A DNA stretch of 64,000 bases from Axinella damicornis (GCA_963931865.1 OZ007505.1:1225289-1289288); one strand, 5' to 3'; positions 33,401 through 46,388 are shown, numbered from the stretch's first letter. Notes: a model not told the origin generated them from the letters alone. A program made the numbers and translations.

Positions 33401-36400
33401 GGGGCATGAGACTACTGCCCAGACCCTCAGTGTGTGTCTGAGGGGGCTGGGGCATGAGACTACTGCCCAGACCCTCAGTGTGTGTCTGAAGGGGCTGGGG
33501 CATGAGACTACTGCCCAGACCCTCAGTGTGTGTCTGAGGGGTCTGGGGCATGAGACTACTGCCCAGACCCTCAGTGTGTGTCTGAGGGGTCTGGGGCATG
33601 AGACTACTGCCCAGACCCTCAGTGTGTGTCTGAGGGGGCTGGGGCATGAGACTACTGCCCAGACCCTCAGTGTGTGTCTGAGGGGTCTGGGGCATGAGAC
33701 TACTGCCCAGACCCTCAGTGTGTGTCTGAAGGGGCTGGGGCATGAGACTACTGCCCAGACCCTCAGTGTGTCTGAGGGGGCTGGGGCATGAGACTACTGC
33801 CCAGACCCTCAGTGTGTGTCTGAGGGGGCTGGGGCATGAGACTACTGCCCAGACCCTCAGTGTGTGTCTGAGGGGGCTGGGGCATGAGACTACTGCCCAG
33901 ACCCTCAGTGTGTGTCTGAGGGGTCTGGGGCATGAGACTACTGCCCAGACCCTCAGTGTGTGTCTGAGGGGTCTGGGGCATGAGACTACTGCCCAGACCC
34001 TCAGTGTGTGTCGGAGGGGGCTGGGGCATGAGACTACTGCCCAGACCCTCAGTGTGTGTCTGAGGGGTCTGGGGCATGAGACTACTGCCCAGACCCTCAG
34101 TGTGTGTCTGAAGGGGCTGGGGCATGAGACTACTGCCCAGACCCTCAGTGTGTCTGAGGGGGCTGGGGCATGAGACTACTGCCCAGACCCTCAGTGTGTG
34201 TCTGAAGGGGCTGGGGCATGAGACTACTGCCCAGACCCTCAGTGTGTCTGAGGGGGCTGGGGCATGAGACTACTGCCCAGACCCTCAGTGTGTGTCTGAG
34301 GGGTCTGGGGCATGAGACTACTGCCCAGACCCTCAGTGTGTGTCTGAAGGGGCTGGGGCATGAGACTACTGCCCAGACCCTCAGTGTGTCTGAGGGGGCT
34401 GGGGCATGAGACTACTGCCCAGACCCTCAGTGTGTGTCTGAGGGGGCTGGGGCATGAGACTACTGCCCAGACCCTCAGTGTGTGTCTGAGGGGGCTGGGG
34501 CATGAGACTACTGCCCAGACCCTCAGTGTGTGTCTGAGGGGTCTGGGGCATGAGACTACTGCCCAGACCCTCAGTGTGTGTCTGAGGGGTCTGGGGCATG
34601 AGACTACTGCCCAGACCCTCAGTGTGTGTCGGAGGGGGCTGGGGCATGAGACTACTGCCCAGACCCTCAGTGTGTGTCTGAGGGGTCTGGGGCATGAGAC
34701 TACTGCCCAGACCCTCAGTGTGTGTCTGAAGGGGCTGGGGCATGAGACTACTGCCCAGACCCTCAGTGTGTCTGAGGGGGCTGGGGCATGAGACTACTGC
34801 CCAGACCCTCAGTGTGTGTCTGAAGGGGCTGGGGCATGAGACTACTGCCCAGACCCTCAGTGTGTCTGAGGGGGCTGGGGCATGAGACTACTGCCCAGAC
34901 CCTCAGTGTGTGTCTGAGGGGTCTGGGGCATGAGACTACTGCCCAGACCCTCAGTGTGTGTCTGAGGGGTCTGGGGCATGAGACTACTGCCCAGACCCTC
35001 AGTGTGTGTCTGAGGGGGCTGGGGCATGAGACTACTGCCCAGACCCTCAGTGTGTGTCTGAGGGGTCTGGGGCATGAGACTACTGCCCAGACCCTCAGTG
35101 TGTGTCTGAAGGGGCTGGGGCATGAGACTACTGCCCAGACCCTCAGTGTGTCTGAGGGGTCTGGGGCATGAGACTACTGCCCAGACCCTCAGTGTGTGTC
35201 TGAAGGGGCTGGGGCATGAGACTACTGCCCAGACCCTCAGTGTGTCTGAGGGGGCTGGGGCATGAGACTACTGCCCAGACCCTCAGTGTGTGTCTGAAGG
35301 GGCTGGGGCATGAGACTACTGCCCAGACCCTCAGTGTGTCTGAGGGGGCTGGGGCATGAGACTACTGCCCAGACCCTCAGTGTGTGTCTGAAGGGGCTGG
35401 GGCATGAGACTACTGCCCAGACCCTCAGTGTGTCTGAGGGGGCTGGGGCATGAGACTACTGCCCAGACCCTCAGTGTGTGTCTGAGGGGTCTGGGGCATG
35501 AGACTACTGCCCAGACCCTCAGTGTGTGTCTGAGGGGTCTGGGGCATGAGACTACTGCCCAGACCCTCAGTGTGTGTCTGAGGGGGCTGGGGCATGAGAC
35601 TACTGCCCAGACCCTCAGTGTGTGTCTGAGGGGTCTGGGGCATGAGACTACTGCCCAGACCCTCAGTGTGTGTCTGAAGGGGCTGGGGCATGAGACTACT
35701 GCCCAGACCCTCAGTGTGTCTGAGGGGTCTGGGGCATGAGACTACTGCCCAGACCCTCAGTGTGTGTCTGAAGGGGCTGGGGCATGAGACTACTGCCCAG
35801 ACCCTCAGTGTGTCTGAGGGGGCTGGGGCATGAGACTACTGCCCAGACCCTCAGTGTGTGTCTGAAGGGGCTGGGGCATGAGACTACTGCCCAGACCCTC
35901 AGTGTGTCTGAGGGGGCTGGGGCATGAGACTACTGCCCAGACCCTCAGTGTGTGTCTGAGGGGTCTGGGGCATGAGACTACTGCCCAGACCCTCAGTGTG
36001 TGTCTGAGGGGGCTGGGGCATGAGACTACTGCCCAGACCCTCAGTGTGTGTCTGAGGGGTCTGGGGCATGAGACTACTGCCCAGACCCTCAGTGTGTGTC
36101 TGAAGGGGCTGGGGCATGAGACTACTGCCCAGACCCTCAGTGTGTCTGAGGGGTCTGGGGCATGAGACTACTGCCCAGACCCTCAGTGTGTGTCTGAAGG
36201 GGCTGGGGCATGAGACTACTGCCCAGACCCTCAGTGTGTCTGAGGGGGCTGGGGCATGAGACTACTGCCCAGACCCTCAGTGTGTGTCTGAAGGGGCTGG
36301 GGCATGAGACTACTGCCCAGACCCTCAGTGTGTCTGAGGGGGCTGGGGCATGAGACTACTGCCCAGACCCTCAGTGTGTGTCTGAGGGGTCTGGGGCATG

Positions 36401-39400
36401 AGACTACTGCCCAGACCCTCAGTGTGTGTCTGAAGGGGCTGGGGCATGAGACTACTGCCCAGACCCTCAGTGTGTCTGAGGGGTCTGGGGCATGAGACTA
36501 CTGCCCAGACCCTCAGTGTGTGTCTGAAGGGGCTGGGGCATGAGACTACTGCCCAGACCCTCAGTGTGTCTGAGGGGGCTGGGGCATGAGACTACTGCCC
36601 AGACCCTCAGTGTGTGTCTGAAGGGGCTGGGGCATGAGACTACTGCCCAGACCCTCAGTGTGTCTGAGGGGGCTGGGGCATGAGACTACTGCCCAGACCC
36701 TCAGTGTGTCTGAGGGGGCTGGGGCATGAGACTACTGCCCAGACCCTCAGTGTGTGTCTGAAGGGGCTGGGGCATGAGACTACTGCCCAGACCCTCAGTG
36801 TGTCTGAGGGGGCTGGGGCATGAGACTACTGCCCAGACCCTCAGTGTGTGTCTGAGGGGTCTGGGGCATGAGACTACTGCCCAGACCCTCAGTGTGTGTC
36901 TGAGGGGGCTGGGGCATGAGACTACTGCCCAGACCCTCAGTGTGTGTCTGAGGGGTCTGGGGCATGAGACTACTGCCCAGACCCTCAGTGTGTGTCTGAA
37001 GGGGCTGGGGCATGAGACTACTGCCCAGACCCTCAGTGTGTCTGAGGGGTCTGGGGCATGAGACTACTGCCCAGACCCTCAGTGTGTGTCTGAAGGGGCT
37101 GGGGCATGAGACTACTGCCCAGACCCTCAGTGTGTCTGAGGGGGCTGGGGCATGAGACTACTGCCCAGACCCTCAGTGTGTGTCTGAAGGGGCTGGGGCA
37201 TGAGACTACTGCCCAGACCCTCAGTGTGTCTGAGGGGGCTGGGGCATGAGACTACTGCCCAGACCCTCAGTGTGTGTCTGAGGGGGCTGGGGCATGAGAC
37301 TACTGCCCAGACCCTCAGTGTGTGTCTGAGGGGGCTGGGGCATGAGACTACTGCCCAGACCCTCAGTGTGTGTCTGAGGGGTCTGGGGCATGAGACTACT
37401 GCCCAGACCCTCAGTGTGTGTCTGAGGGGTCTGGGGCATGAGACTACTGCCCAGACCCTCAGTGTGTGTCTGAGGGGGCTGGGGCATGAGACTACTGCCC
37501 AGACCCTCAGTGTGTGTCTGAAGGGGCTGGGGCATGAGACTACTGCCCAGACCCTCAGTGTGTGTCTGAGGGGTCTGGGGCATGAGACTACTGCCCAGAC
37601 CCTCAGTGTGTGTCTGAGGGGTCTGGGGCATGAGACTACTGCCCAGACCCTCAGTGTGTGTCTGAGGGGTCTGGGGCATGAGACTACTGCCCAGACCCTC
37701 AGTGTGTGTCTGAGGGGTCTGGGGCATGAGACTACTGCCCAGACCCTCAGTGTGTGTCTGAGGGGTCTGGGGCATGAGACTACTGCCCAGACCCTCAGTG
37801 TGTGTCTGAGGGGTCTGGGGCATGAGACTACTGCCCAGACCCTCAGTGTGTGTCTGAGGGGTCTGGGGCATGAGACTACTGCCCAGACCCTCAGTGTGTG
37901 TCTGAGGGGTCTGGGGCATGAGACTACTGCCCAGACCCTCAGTGTGTGTCTGAGGGGTCTGGGGCATGAGACTACTGCCCAGACCCTCAGTGTGTGTCTG
38001 AGGGGTCTGGGGCATGAGACTACTGCCCAGACCCTCAGTGTGTGTCTGAGGGGTCTGGGGCATGAGACTACTGCCCAGACCCTCAGTGTGTGTCTGAAGG
38101 GGCTGGGGCATGAGACTACTGCCCAGACCCTCAGTGTGTGTCTGAGGGGTCTGGGGCATGAGACTACTGCCCAGACCCTCAGTGTGTGTCTGAAGGGGCT
38201 GGGGCATGAGACTACTGCCCAGACCCTCAGTGTGTCTGAGGGGGCTGGGGCATGAGACTACTGCCCAGACCCTCAGTGTGTGTCTGAAGGGGCTGGGGCA
38301 TGAGACTACTGCCCAGACCCTCAGTGTGTCTGAGGGGGCTGGGGCATGAGACTACTGCCCAGACCCTCAGTGTGTGTCTGAAGGGGCTGGGGCATGAGAC
38401 TACTGCCCAGACCCTCAGTGTGTCTGAGGGGTCTGGGGCATGAGACTACTGCCCAGACCCTCAGTGTGTGTCTGAAGGGGCTGGGGCATGAGACTACTGC
38501 CCAGACCCTCAGTGTGTCTGAGGGGGCTGGGGCATGAGACTACTGCCCAGACCCTCAGTGTGTGTCTGAAGGGGCTGGGGCATGAGACTACTGCCCAGAC
38601 CCTCAGTGTGTCTGAGGGGGCTGGGGCATGAGACTACTGCCCAGACCCTCAGTGTGTGTCTGAGGGGTCTGGGGCATGAGACTACTGCCCAGACCCTCAG
38701 TGTGTGTCTGAGGGGGCTGGGGCATGAGACTACTGCCCAGACCCTCAGTGTGTGTCTGAGGGGTCTGGGGCATGAGACTACTGCCCAGACCCTCAGTGTG
38801 TGTCTGAAGGGGCTGGGGCATGAGACTACTGCCCAGACCCTCAGTGTGTCTGAGGGGTCTGGGGCATGAGACTACTGCCCAGACCCTCAGTGTGTGTCTG
38901 AAGGGGCTGGGGCATGAGACTACTGCCCAGACCCTCAGTGTGTCTGAGGGGGCTGGGGCATGAGACTACTGCCCAGACCCTCAGTGTGTGTCTGAAGGGG
39001 CTGGGGCATGAGACTACTGCCCAGACCCTCAGTGTGTCTGAGGGGGCTGGGGCATGAGACTACTGCCCAGACCCTCAGTGTGTGTCTGAGGGGGCTGGGG
39101 CATGAGACTACTGCCCAGACCCTCAGTGTGTGTCTGAGGGGGCTGGGGCATGAGACTACTGCCCAGACCCTCAGTGTGTGTCTGAGGGGTCTGGGGCATG
39201 AGACTACTGCCCAGACCCTCAGTGTGTGTCTGAGGGGTCTGGGGCATGAGACTACTGCCCAGACCCTCAGTGTGTGTCTGAGGGGGCTGGGGCATGAGAC
39301 TACTGCCCAGACCCTCAGTGTGTGTCTGAAGGGGCTGGGGCATGAGACTACTGCCCAGACCCTCAGTGTGTGTCTGAGGGGTCTGGGGCATGAGACTACT

Positions 39401-42400
39401 GCCCAGACCCTCAGTGTGTGTCTGAGGGGTCTGGGGCATGAGACTACTGCCCAGACCCTCAGTGTGTGTCTGAGGGGTCTGGGGCATGAGACTACTGCCC
39501 AGACCCTCAGTGTGTGTCTGAGGGGTCTGGGGCATGAGACTACTGCCCAGACCCTCAGTGTGTGTCTGAGGGGTCTGGGGCATGAGACTACTGCCCAGAC
39601 CCTCAGTGTGTGTCTGAGGGGTCTGGGGCATGAGACTACTGCCCAGACCCTCAGTGTGTGTCTGAGGGGTCTGGGGCATGAGACTACTGCCCAGACCCTC
39701 AGTGTGTGTCTGAGGGGTCTGGGGCATGAGACTACTGCCCAGACCCTCAGTGTGTCTGAGGGGGCTGGGGCATGAGACTACTGCCCAGACCCTCAGTGTG
39801 TGTCTGAAGGGGCTGGGGCATGAGACTACTGCCCAGACCCTCAGTGTGTGTCTGAGGGGTCTGGGGCATGAGATTACTGCCCAGACCCTCAGTGTGTGTC
39901 TGGGGCATGAGACTACTGCCCAGACCCTCAGTGTGTGTCTGAGGGGTCTGGGGCATGAGACTACTGCCCAGACCCTCAGTGTGTCTGAGGGGGCTGGGGC
40001 ATGAGACTACTGCCCAGACCCTCAGTGTGTGTCTGAAGGGGCTGGGGCATGAGACTACTGCCCAGACCCTCAGTGTGTGTCTGAGGGGTCTGGGGCATGA
40101 GATTACTGCCCAGACCCTCAGTGTGTGTCTGGGGCATGAGACTACTGCCCAGACCCTCAGTGTGTGTCTGAGGGGTCTGGGCATGAGACTCTGCAGTGTG
40201 CATGCTAATGGTTTGTTTGCTGAGTTGACCATGATATGGTGCATTGTCATTGCTATGAATTCACTTAGTAGGCACATTTGTGAGATTCCAGAAGGCATTG
40301 AATATCGAGTTACAGTCACACACCCACAGCCTAAGCATCATACTGTGCCACATCATAGCACAGCTCTGCTACACCATAGCATGCCACATCGTGTCATTGT
40401 GCAACACATCATAGCAGTGCCACATCATAGCATAGCACAACTCTGCTATGATGTAGATGCAGTAACACTGCTACACCATAGCACAAATCATTGCCACATC
40501 ATAGCATAACACAGCCAAGTCATGTGATCAGTAGTCTCAGAACGGGCATGTGTCCATCTCACATGAACCACTCATACTGTACTAGCTGCAGTCCATTATG
40601 ACCTGTTGTTCGTCTCCTCCCCTCTCCTCTTCCCTTGTTCCCACCCTTCCTCTCCTCCTCCCCCTCCTCCTCTTTGCTCTCCTCCTTCGTTGTCTCCCAC
40701 CCTTCCTCTCCTCCTCCCCCTCCTCTTTGCTCTCCTCTTCCCTTGTTTCCCACCCTTCCTCTCCTCCTCCCCCTCCTCTTTGCTCTCCTCCTTCGTTGTC
40801 TCCCACCCTTCCTCTCCTCCTTTGTCTCCCTCCCTCGCACCCCCTTTCCTCTATCCTCTCCTCCCTCTTCCATCTCTCCTCCGCTCCCAGTATGCATCCC
40901 CTGACGATCCTTTTCCTCCTCCTCGCGTTCACCCTTTGGTTGGCATGGCTCCTCAGAGCCGTCGTACGATTTATCAAATTCTGGGAAATCAGAACGTTTT
41001 ACAATGAAGCCCTCAATATATCATCAGACCTTCGCAACTGCACATGGGCAGATGTGCTAGCAAGACTGAAGGAGGCACAGAGGGAGTACAAGATGAACAT
41101 ACGTAAGCAGGAGTTGACAGAGTTGGACGTGTACCACCGTATCCTGAGGTTTAAGAACTACATGGTGGCCTTGGTCAACAAGACGGTACTGCCGTCCAAG
41201 TTCCATGTGCCTTTCTATGGAGAGAAGGTGTTCTTCACCACAGGCCTGAAGTTCAACTACGAGCTCATTCTATTCTGTGAGTTAGAGTGTGGGAGCGCGT
41301 GAGCCAATGAATTACTGTATTGGATTCTATTTTGTTGTGTGATGAGCTATTCTGTTGTAAGTGAGAGTGTATGAGGCCATCATATCCTGTGATAATAGAT
41401 GCTGTGTGTAAGAGACACTGCACAACTGAAATACTATTTTCTCAGAACATTCTGATTAACTAGAGGTGTTCATAGAACACATAACCCGCGCTGAACGCCT
41501 ACAGGCCAGGATGCATGCAGTGCAGCTACAATCAACGTGACATCTCTGCCGATGTACATCGAACAGGGCGGCTATCGCATATACTGTGTTCGTGTATGGC
41601 CATATCCAAGGTGTGGGAGTGACCGCTTACTGTATATACAACATATTATATTGTGAAGCTGGAGAGGTGGGGGCAAATGTTACGAATAATATGAAATAGC
41701 TGGAAAAAACAGCCGAAACAATAGCCACGATGTCTGTGAAGTACATAGATCGTGAGAAAACACTGTTTCCTAGCGGTCATCTCGAAGCATGAAGTTTTCA
41801 AATGCACTGCGTGTCCTATTCTTGATGGGACTCTGAGGTCACGAAGAGGTGGAGCCAATGTTATGAATAGTTATGAAAAGTAGGAAATAGCCGAAATACA
41901 GCGAAACGGAGCGCCTTGACTTCAGTCAGGTACACATAGAGCAGTTTTTTGCTATTTGCTATTGTTTGACTCCATTTCGATGGTTTATGAGGGTCTATGT
42001 GGGGAGATTTCAATTTTTTTTCGCCTGACAGACAGACGACTGACAGACAAAACCGATTGCTTAACCCCACTTCGCGCATGCGCGTGCGGGGTAACTATGT
42101 GCCCTTCACTGGCCGGGTCACTTACTCTCATTCCCAGGCCCAGGGCACATCCCTGGGAATGAGGCTGTACTTCACCTGGCCTCATTCCCATGCCAATGGA
42201 GCCATATCTCTACCTAATCCTCTCCTCCTGCAGGGTCTCGTCTGAGTGCTCCGTTCAGGAACAGGTTCTACCTGAGGGATGAGTACAAATCAGCTTCCAA
42301 CAAGCACCGGCTCGTTCAAGACCTTCGCAACCGCATCGCCCTCCTAGCCCTCGTCAATCTCGTCTTCTCCCCCATCATCCTCCTCTACCAAATCCTGTAC

Positions 42401-44108
42401 TCCTTTTTCTCATATGCCGAGCTCCTGAAGCGCCAACCTGGGGTATTCGGACGAAGAAGATGGTCCTCGTATGGCCGAATAAACCTCCGGGATTTCAATG
42501 AGCTCGATCACGAGTTGCAACTGAGACTGAATCGAGCGTACAAGCCCACAGTGAAATACATGGACCTGTTCACACATCCCATTCTGATTATCATTGCACG
42601 GAACATAGCGTTCATCACTGGGTCTCTGCTGGCGGTGTTGATCGTCATGACGGTCATTCAGGAGGACTTGCTGACCGCACACAATGTGCTCACTGTCATC
42701 ACTGTGCTAGGTGAGGTAGGGGCTCGTTCCCAGGCCACTCCCTTCGACATGGGAATGAGGCTGTGTAACTCCCCATTGGTGTAGCAGGTGTTTACAGGTC
42801 ACTGATGCTTGTGTTGTGTCATGGTACTTATTCAGCAGAGTAAGGTCACTCATAGCCTCGTTCCCACATGGCCTGGGAACGAGGCTTGGTCACTCACTGA
42901 TGCTTGTGTTGTGTGATGGTACTTGTAGGTCACTCACTGCATGATGTTCGTTGTTGTTTCTGCTCCAGGTCTGATTGTCACAGCTTGTCGACTGTTCATT
43001 CCTGATGAGGTATGTACGTCTACTGCGATCCTGACTTGTGGTCACTCCCAAATATGATGAAGAGGGCCTGGTCACTTTGATTTGTCTTCCCATATGTGCT
43101 GAGTCAGCATAATTAAGTTACTGGATGCATGTGGCTGTGTTGAAAGTCCTTGCCAAGGAGCAACTGGCAGTGTGTCTGGAGGCTAGAATAGCAGCGTCAT
43201 CAGGCCACTAAGCCTTTCACAGATTACTTGGCAATCGCTAACCTCTTCCCCAGGCCATCTCCCGCTCTGCTTTCTTGACCTTTGAACTGTGCAAGGAGCT
43301 CGGTTCAGAGGTCATGTATGCGGCTAAGGCCTGGGGACAAGGCTAAGTGATTGGTAGTGGGCACAAGATTTCTGACTGTGCACATATATAGGAAAGTGCC
43401 ACCTGGCCCTTTTCATGAGTGATCTGAAAGTGACAAGCACACAATCAAGTACAGTCAGCAACTTCTGTATTTTCTGACGTAAGACTGACAGTGATCTCTA
43501 ATGGGGCGAAGCAGACCTCACCCAGCCAACCTCATCCAGCTTCCCTCCATTTCCCTCTCACTCCTCAGAACCAGGTGTGGTGTCCTGCCCAGCTGATGCA
43601 GGAGATGCTGGGAGAGATGCATTACATGCCGGACACCTGGAAACAGAGTCCACACACGGTGGAGGTGTACCGCGAGGTCACACACGTCTTCCAGTTCACC
43701 ATGGTGAGGGGTGGAGGAGTGATGGGGAGAGGGGGGGGGGGGGGGGGAGGGTGGAGAGGAGGGAAGGAGTGGAGTGGTGAATATTGTACATGTAACTTTC
43801 ACAACTTTGTAAGAATTGGCTTCTATGTAAAATTATGTATTCTTGGGATCCAACCAGTAATCTCAGTAATCTCCTCGCAGATGTACGTGTTGGATGAGCT
43901 GCTGAGTCCGCTGGTCACTCCCTTCATCCTCTTCTTCTCACTGAGGAACAAGGCCTCCGACATCGTGGACTTCCTCCGCAACTTCACCATTGAGGTCTCA
44001 GGGGTGGGAGACGTCTGCTCCTTTGCGGAAATGAGCATCAAGAAACACGGCAGCCCCGAGGTGTGTGTCTGTGGAGGGGTGTGGTGTGTGTGTGTGTGTG
44101 TGGAGGGT

Positions 44109-44150
<42 letters not shown>

Positions 44151-45897
44151 TGGAAGAGGCATCATGGTAAGTGAAGTTCTAACGCCATGCTGCCCGCTTA
44201 CACACCTTCCTCACCTCACCTCTGCAGTGGCTGTCTGCTGGAGTGACGAGAGCCACACACTATGAGCAGGCAGAGATGGGAAAGACGGAGATCTCCCTCA
44301 TGCACTTCTCTGTGAGTCCAACACCTCACAGCTGTGTGTAGCTCTCTCTCAAGTTAGCATCACTCATGGTCTGTCCTTTCTCTGCTCATAGCGCAAAAAC
44401 CCGAACTGGAAACCTGGCGAGGATGGAGCAACGTTCATGAACCAGCTGAAGGAGTCAGGTAAGGTCCTCCCTCCCTCCTCACCTAGCCACGTCTGACTGT
44501 GCCTAGTGACTTGTGCTTGTACTCACCTAGCCTCGTTCCCAAGCCACATGGGAACGAGGCTAGTACTTACCACACTACTGAATTACTAGTGAACTAGTAT
44601 AGGTACCGTTGGATCAATATCCAGCGTTGAGCGTCACTGACTGCACTCTCTCGTTCCTCCAGTGGAGGAGCTGCACCACAGTGAACCTGAAGAGTCTCTC
44701 ACCTTCCTCTCCATGCCACCCCACTCCATGGTACGGGAGAGTGTACCTTGTGCTGTTTGTGATGGAAACCGCCCTGTGCGGCTTAGCCTTGTTCCGAGGC
44801 CTTTCCAACCTTCAGTTTGTGATCACTTGCATACTGCAAGCGATCAAAACACTGAAAGCAGGTGGAAAGGGCCTGGTACTGCAAGCGATCGATAGCTGGA
44901 AGTGGGAAAGGCCTTGGAACGAGGATAATAAGGCTTCTAGTTATGGCAACTTCTAATAACTAGCAAGGCCTTTCACTTCCTGTCTAGATGCCGAATATGG
45001 CCTTCCAATTGGTCAAACCGTCTATTGTCATTACTTGCATGTGGCCACCCATTAGCACAACTTGATCATGTGCGCATTACCCACACCCACACACACACCC
45101 TCTCCCCCACCTACACACCCCCTCACAGGACTACACCCCTGCAGTTGTCCCCAGCAATCAGGGTGCAGCTGTGCGACCGGTCTCTGCCCCTGGGGAATCC
45201 ATGCAGTGGTCCATATGGAGCGTGAGGCCCAGCTACCCTGGGGGGGTGCCGAGACCCGCTGCCCCCATCTCAAGATCTGACCTCGCCAACAGCACTCTCG
45301 ATACACTGCAGCTACACCATGTAAGTTACTGAAAGTGATTTGGTCAGAAGGATATTGTTGCAGGTAGGGTGTAATCCTAACGACTTGCATCAACCAAAAA
45401 GGAAGGTAGAATCAACAGTTGGGAAGCAATCTCCAATTTGCTTGCAGTTTTACCCAAGTGGTGACATAGAATACCATTTCTGTTCACACGCACACATACA
45501 TGTATCACATGCCACACTTACCCACTTGCCACACACACACACACACGTCATGCCACACCACGCACAGCTTCATGACCACAGGAAGGCCCATTCTAGTGTG
45601 TCTCCCACTGACACACTCAGAAGTGGTAGTACATCTGGGATAATGAAACCCGTCACTCTCTACTCCTCCCAAGCAAGCATCGAAGCCGTGTGGGCAGTAC
45701 CAGGGTCTGAGTTTGCCGGTGCTGAGCCAGCTCACCCGCAGGAAGAACTGACACAGCCGCTGCTAGCACAGAGGCAAGAAGCACAGCTGCGACAAGAGGA
45801 GGAAGGAAGACAAGACACTTCACACGGCTCCACAGCTGCAGCACCTCATAAAAAGGAACTGACTATTGTTGAGATACATGACAGTGAACAGAAGTAA
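30417..45897 (+). CDS. ATG9: Autophagy-related protein 9, lipid scramblase
   Basis: The predicted 779-aa protein joins 30417..30528, 30785..30831, 31625..31689, 32132..32287, 40891..41276, 42234..42710, 42969..43009, 43569..43703, 43881..44060, 44228..44311, 44392..44458, 44663..44730, 45129..45320 and 45568..45897; all phases agree. ATG9 is the multispanning scramblase of autophagosome-seeding vesicles. Recognised stretches are WNHIENLDDFF, QFMFIVLFTAFIVTCLRFG, LRDFNELDHELQLRLNRAY, MHYMPDTW, ELLSPLVTPFILFF and RNFTIEVSGVGDVCSFA, matching my memory of vertebrate ATG9A in order and spacing. The human protein is about 839 aa. The C-terminal cytosolic tail is Gln/Ala/Ser-rich and poorly conserved. 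Intron 4 (32288-40890) is 8.6 kb, almost wholly a satellite. Confidence 0.95.
30838..31343 (+). repeat. ~58-bp minisatellite in ATG9 intron 2
   Basis: Eight to nine imperfect units, each containing GGGAGGCACTGTTGAGCCAG, TGTGAAAGAGGGGGTCAGTA and CTCAGTAGTGTGGT. Units differ by single G indels and a few substitutions (T/C in GGTCAG/GGCCAG). It is unrelated to the 48-bp satellite in intron 4. Confidence 0.9.
31438..31528. repeat. Hairpin-family copy in ATG9 intron 2
   Basis: TAGCCTCGCACCCAGCAGG and GCGAGACTGGGTCCGAGGCT, with inner GGCCAGA / TCTGGCC pairs. It lies about 100 bp before exon 3. Confidence 0.7.
32690..40190. repeat. 7.5-kb higher-order satellite derived from the hairpin family, ATG9 intron 4
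   Basis: About 155 tandem units, 48 bp or 46 bp long; the short form lacks one GT of the GTGTGTGT run. Each unit contains CCCAGACCCTCAG, GTGTGT, CTGAGGGGTCTGGGG or the variant CTGAAGGGGCTGGGG, and CATGAGACTACTG, and is self-complementary around the GT loop. The first unit begins TAGTCTCGTTCCCAGACCC, exactly a hairpin-family copy. Identical multi-unit blocks recur at offsets of 618 bp (33742/34360), 568 bp (34836/35404), 1808 bp (36774/38582 and 37200/39008) and 229 bp (39726/39955). Because 48 is divisible by three, ORFs of up to 351 aa appear on both strands; they are by-products, not genes. Confidence 0.95.
40191..40890. other. Intron remainder: CACATCATAGCA repeats and CT-rich tract
   Basis: 40370-40510 has recurring CCACATCATAGCA / CTACACCATAGCA words. 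40600-40880 is a CTCCTCC-rich pyrimidine tract that repeats a block containing CCCACCCTTCCTCTCCTCC about four times. The tract ends at the exon 5 acceptor CCCAG at 40890 and may act as an extended polypyrimidine tract. Confidence 0.75.
42125..42166. repeat. Hairpin-family copy in ATG9 intron 5
   Basis: CTCATTCCCAGGCCCAGGG and CCCTGGGAATGAGGCTG. A half copy (CCTCATTCCCATGCC) follows 13 bp later, ~40 bp before exon 6. Confidence 0.75.
42720..42886. repeat. Two hairpin-family copies in ATG9 intron 6
   Basis: The first is CTCGTTCCCAGGCCACTCC...ACATGGGAATGAGGCTG (42722-42764). The second is TAGCCTCGTTCCCACATGG followed by CCTGGGAACGAGGCT (42853-42886). The intron is only 258 bp, so most of it is repeat. 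TGATGCTTGTGTTGTGT also occurs twice around them. Confidence 0.75.
44075..44150. repeat. (GT)n microsatellite in ATG9 intron 9
   Basis: GTGTGTG runs interrupted by GGAGGG, starting immediately at the exon 9 donor (44060/44061). Confidence 0.9.
44528..44562. repeat. Minimal hairpin-family copy
   Basis: CTAGCCTCGTTCCCAAGCC and GGGAACGAGGCTAG with a loop of a few bases, the shortest clear member. It lies in ATG9 intron 11, between exons 11 and 12. Confidence 0.85.
44784..44928. repeat. Long hairpin-family copy in ATG9 intron 12
   Basis: TAGCCTTGTTCCGAGGCC and GGCCTTGGAACGAGGATA form the outer stem; GATCACTTGCATACTGCAAG and CTGCAAGCGATCGATAG words pair or repeat inside. It is about 145 bp, larger than usual. 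Confidence 0.65.
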
Positions 45898-46388
45898 TAC
45901 ACAGCTGTACACCGTTTACTGTTGTTGTTGTTGTTGTGGTGTCCCTCATCTATAGAGCATTGATATATTTTAGCAGCCAGTATGTACTTTAGCTTTGGTG
46001 ATCTGACGGGAACCGGCGTATTGGCTGCTGGGTGGGGAAGTCAAGAATCGCTGTGTACAGTGCCCAAACCCAGTCTGTTTGATGAACATGACACTGTGAC
46101 TTCCCACCAAAAGTTTGCAACCTGGCCCAGCCGGCTGTTTCTGGTGACATGACATCACTCCCTCGGTCCCATGCCAACTTGCTCTTCAAAAAGGCAGCCA
46201 GCACTAGTACCTAGCCCCGCCTTGCCTGACCATCAATAATATTATTATGCACAATATTTGTCACCACTGAATATTGTCTGACCACAAGTGCATGAGATAG
46301 CATTTCTCAGCAGTACTGACAGCCAAATACAAATCTGTAATCATAAACACATCAGTCTACACATTCATGTGAGTCACTGTTCCCATGG
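45898..46388. other. Convergent intergenic region ATG9 / PHB
   Basis: This 491-bp stretch holds both 3' UTRs. A (GTT)n run is at 45920-45936. No coding signal is seen, and no canonical AATAAA was spotted for ATG9. Confidence 0.5.

Noticed and set aside
32690..40190. CRISPR-like array
   Set aside because: Units are contiguous with no unique spacers, and the DNA is clearly animal nuclear DNA with introns.
32805..40509. Long ORFs (up to 351 aa, both strands) of 16-residue repeats in the satellite
   Set aside because: The 48-bp unit is a multiple of three and lacks stops in two frames, so ORFs arise on both strands at once. The array is in an ATG9 intron between matched splice sites; there is no sign of selection on protein.
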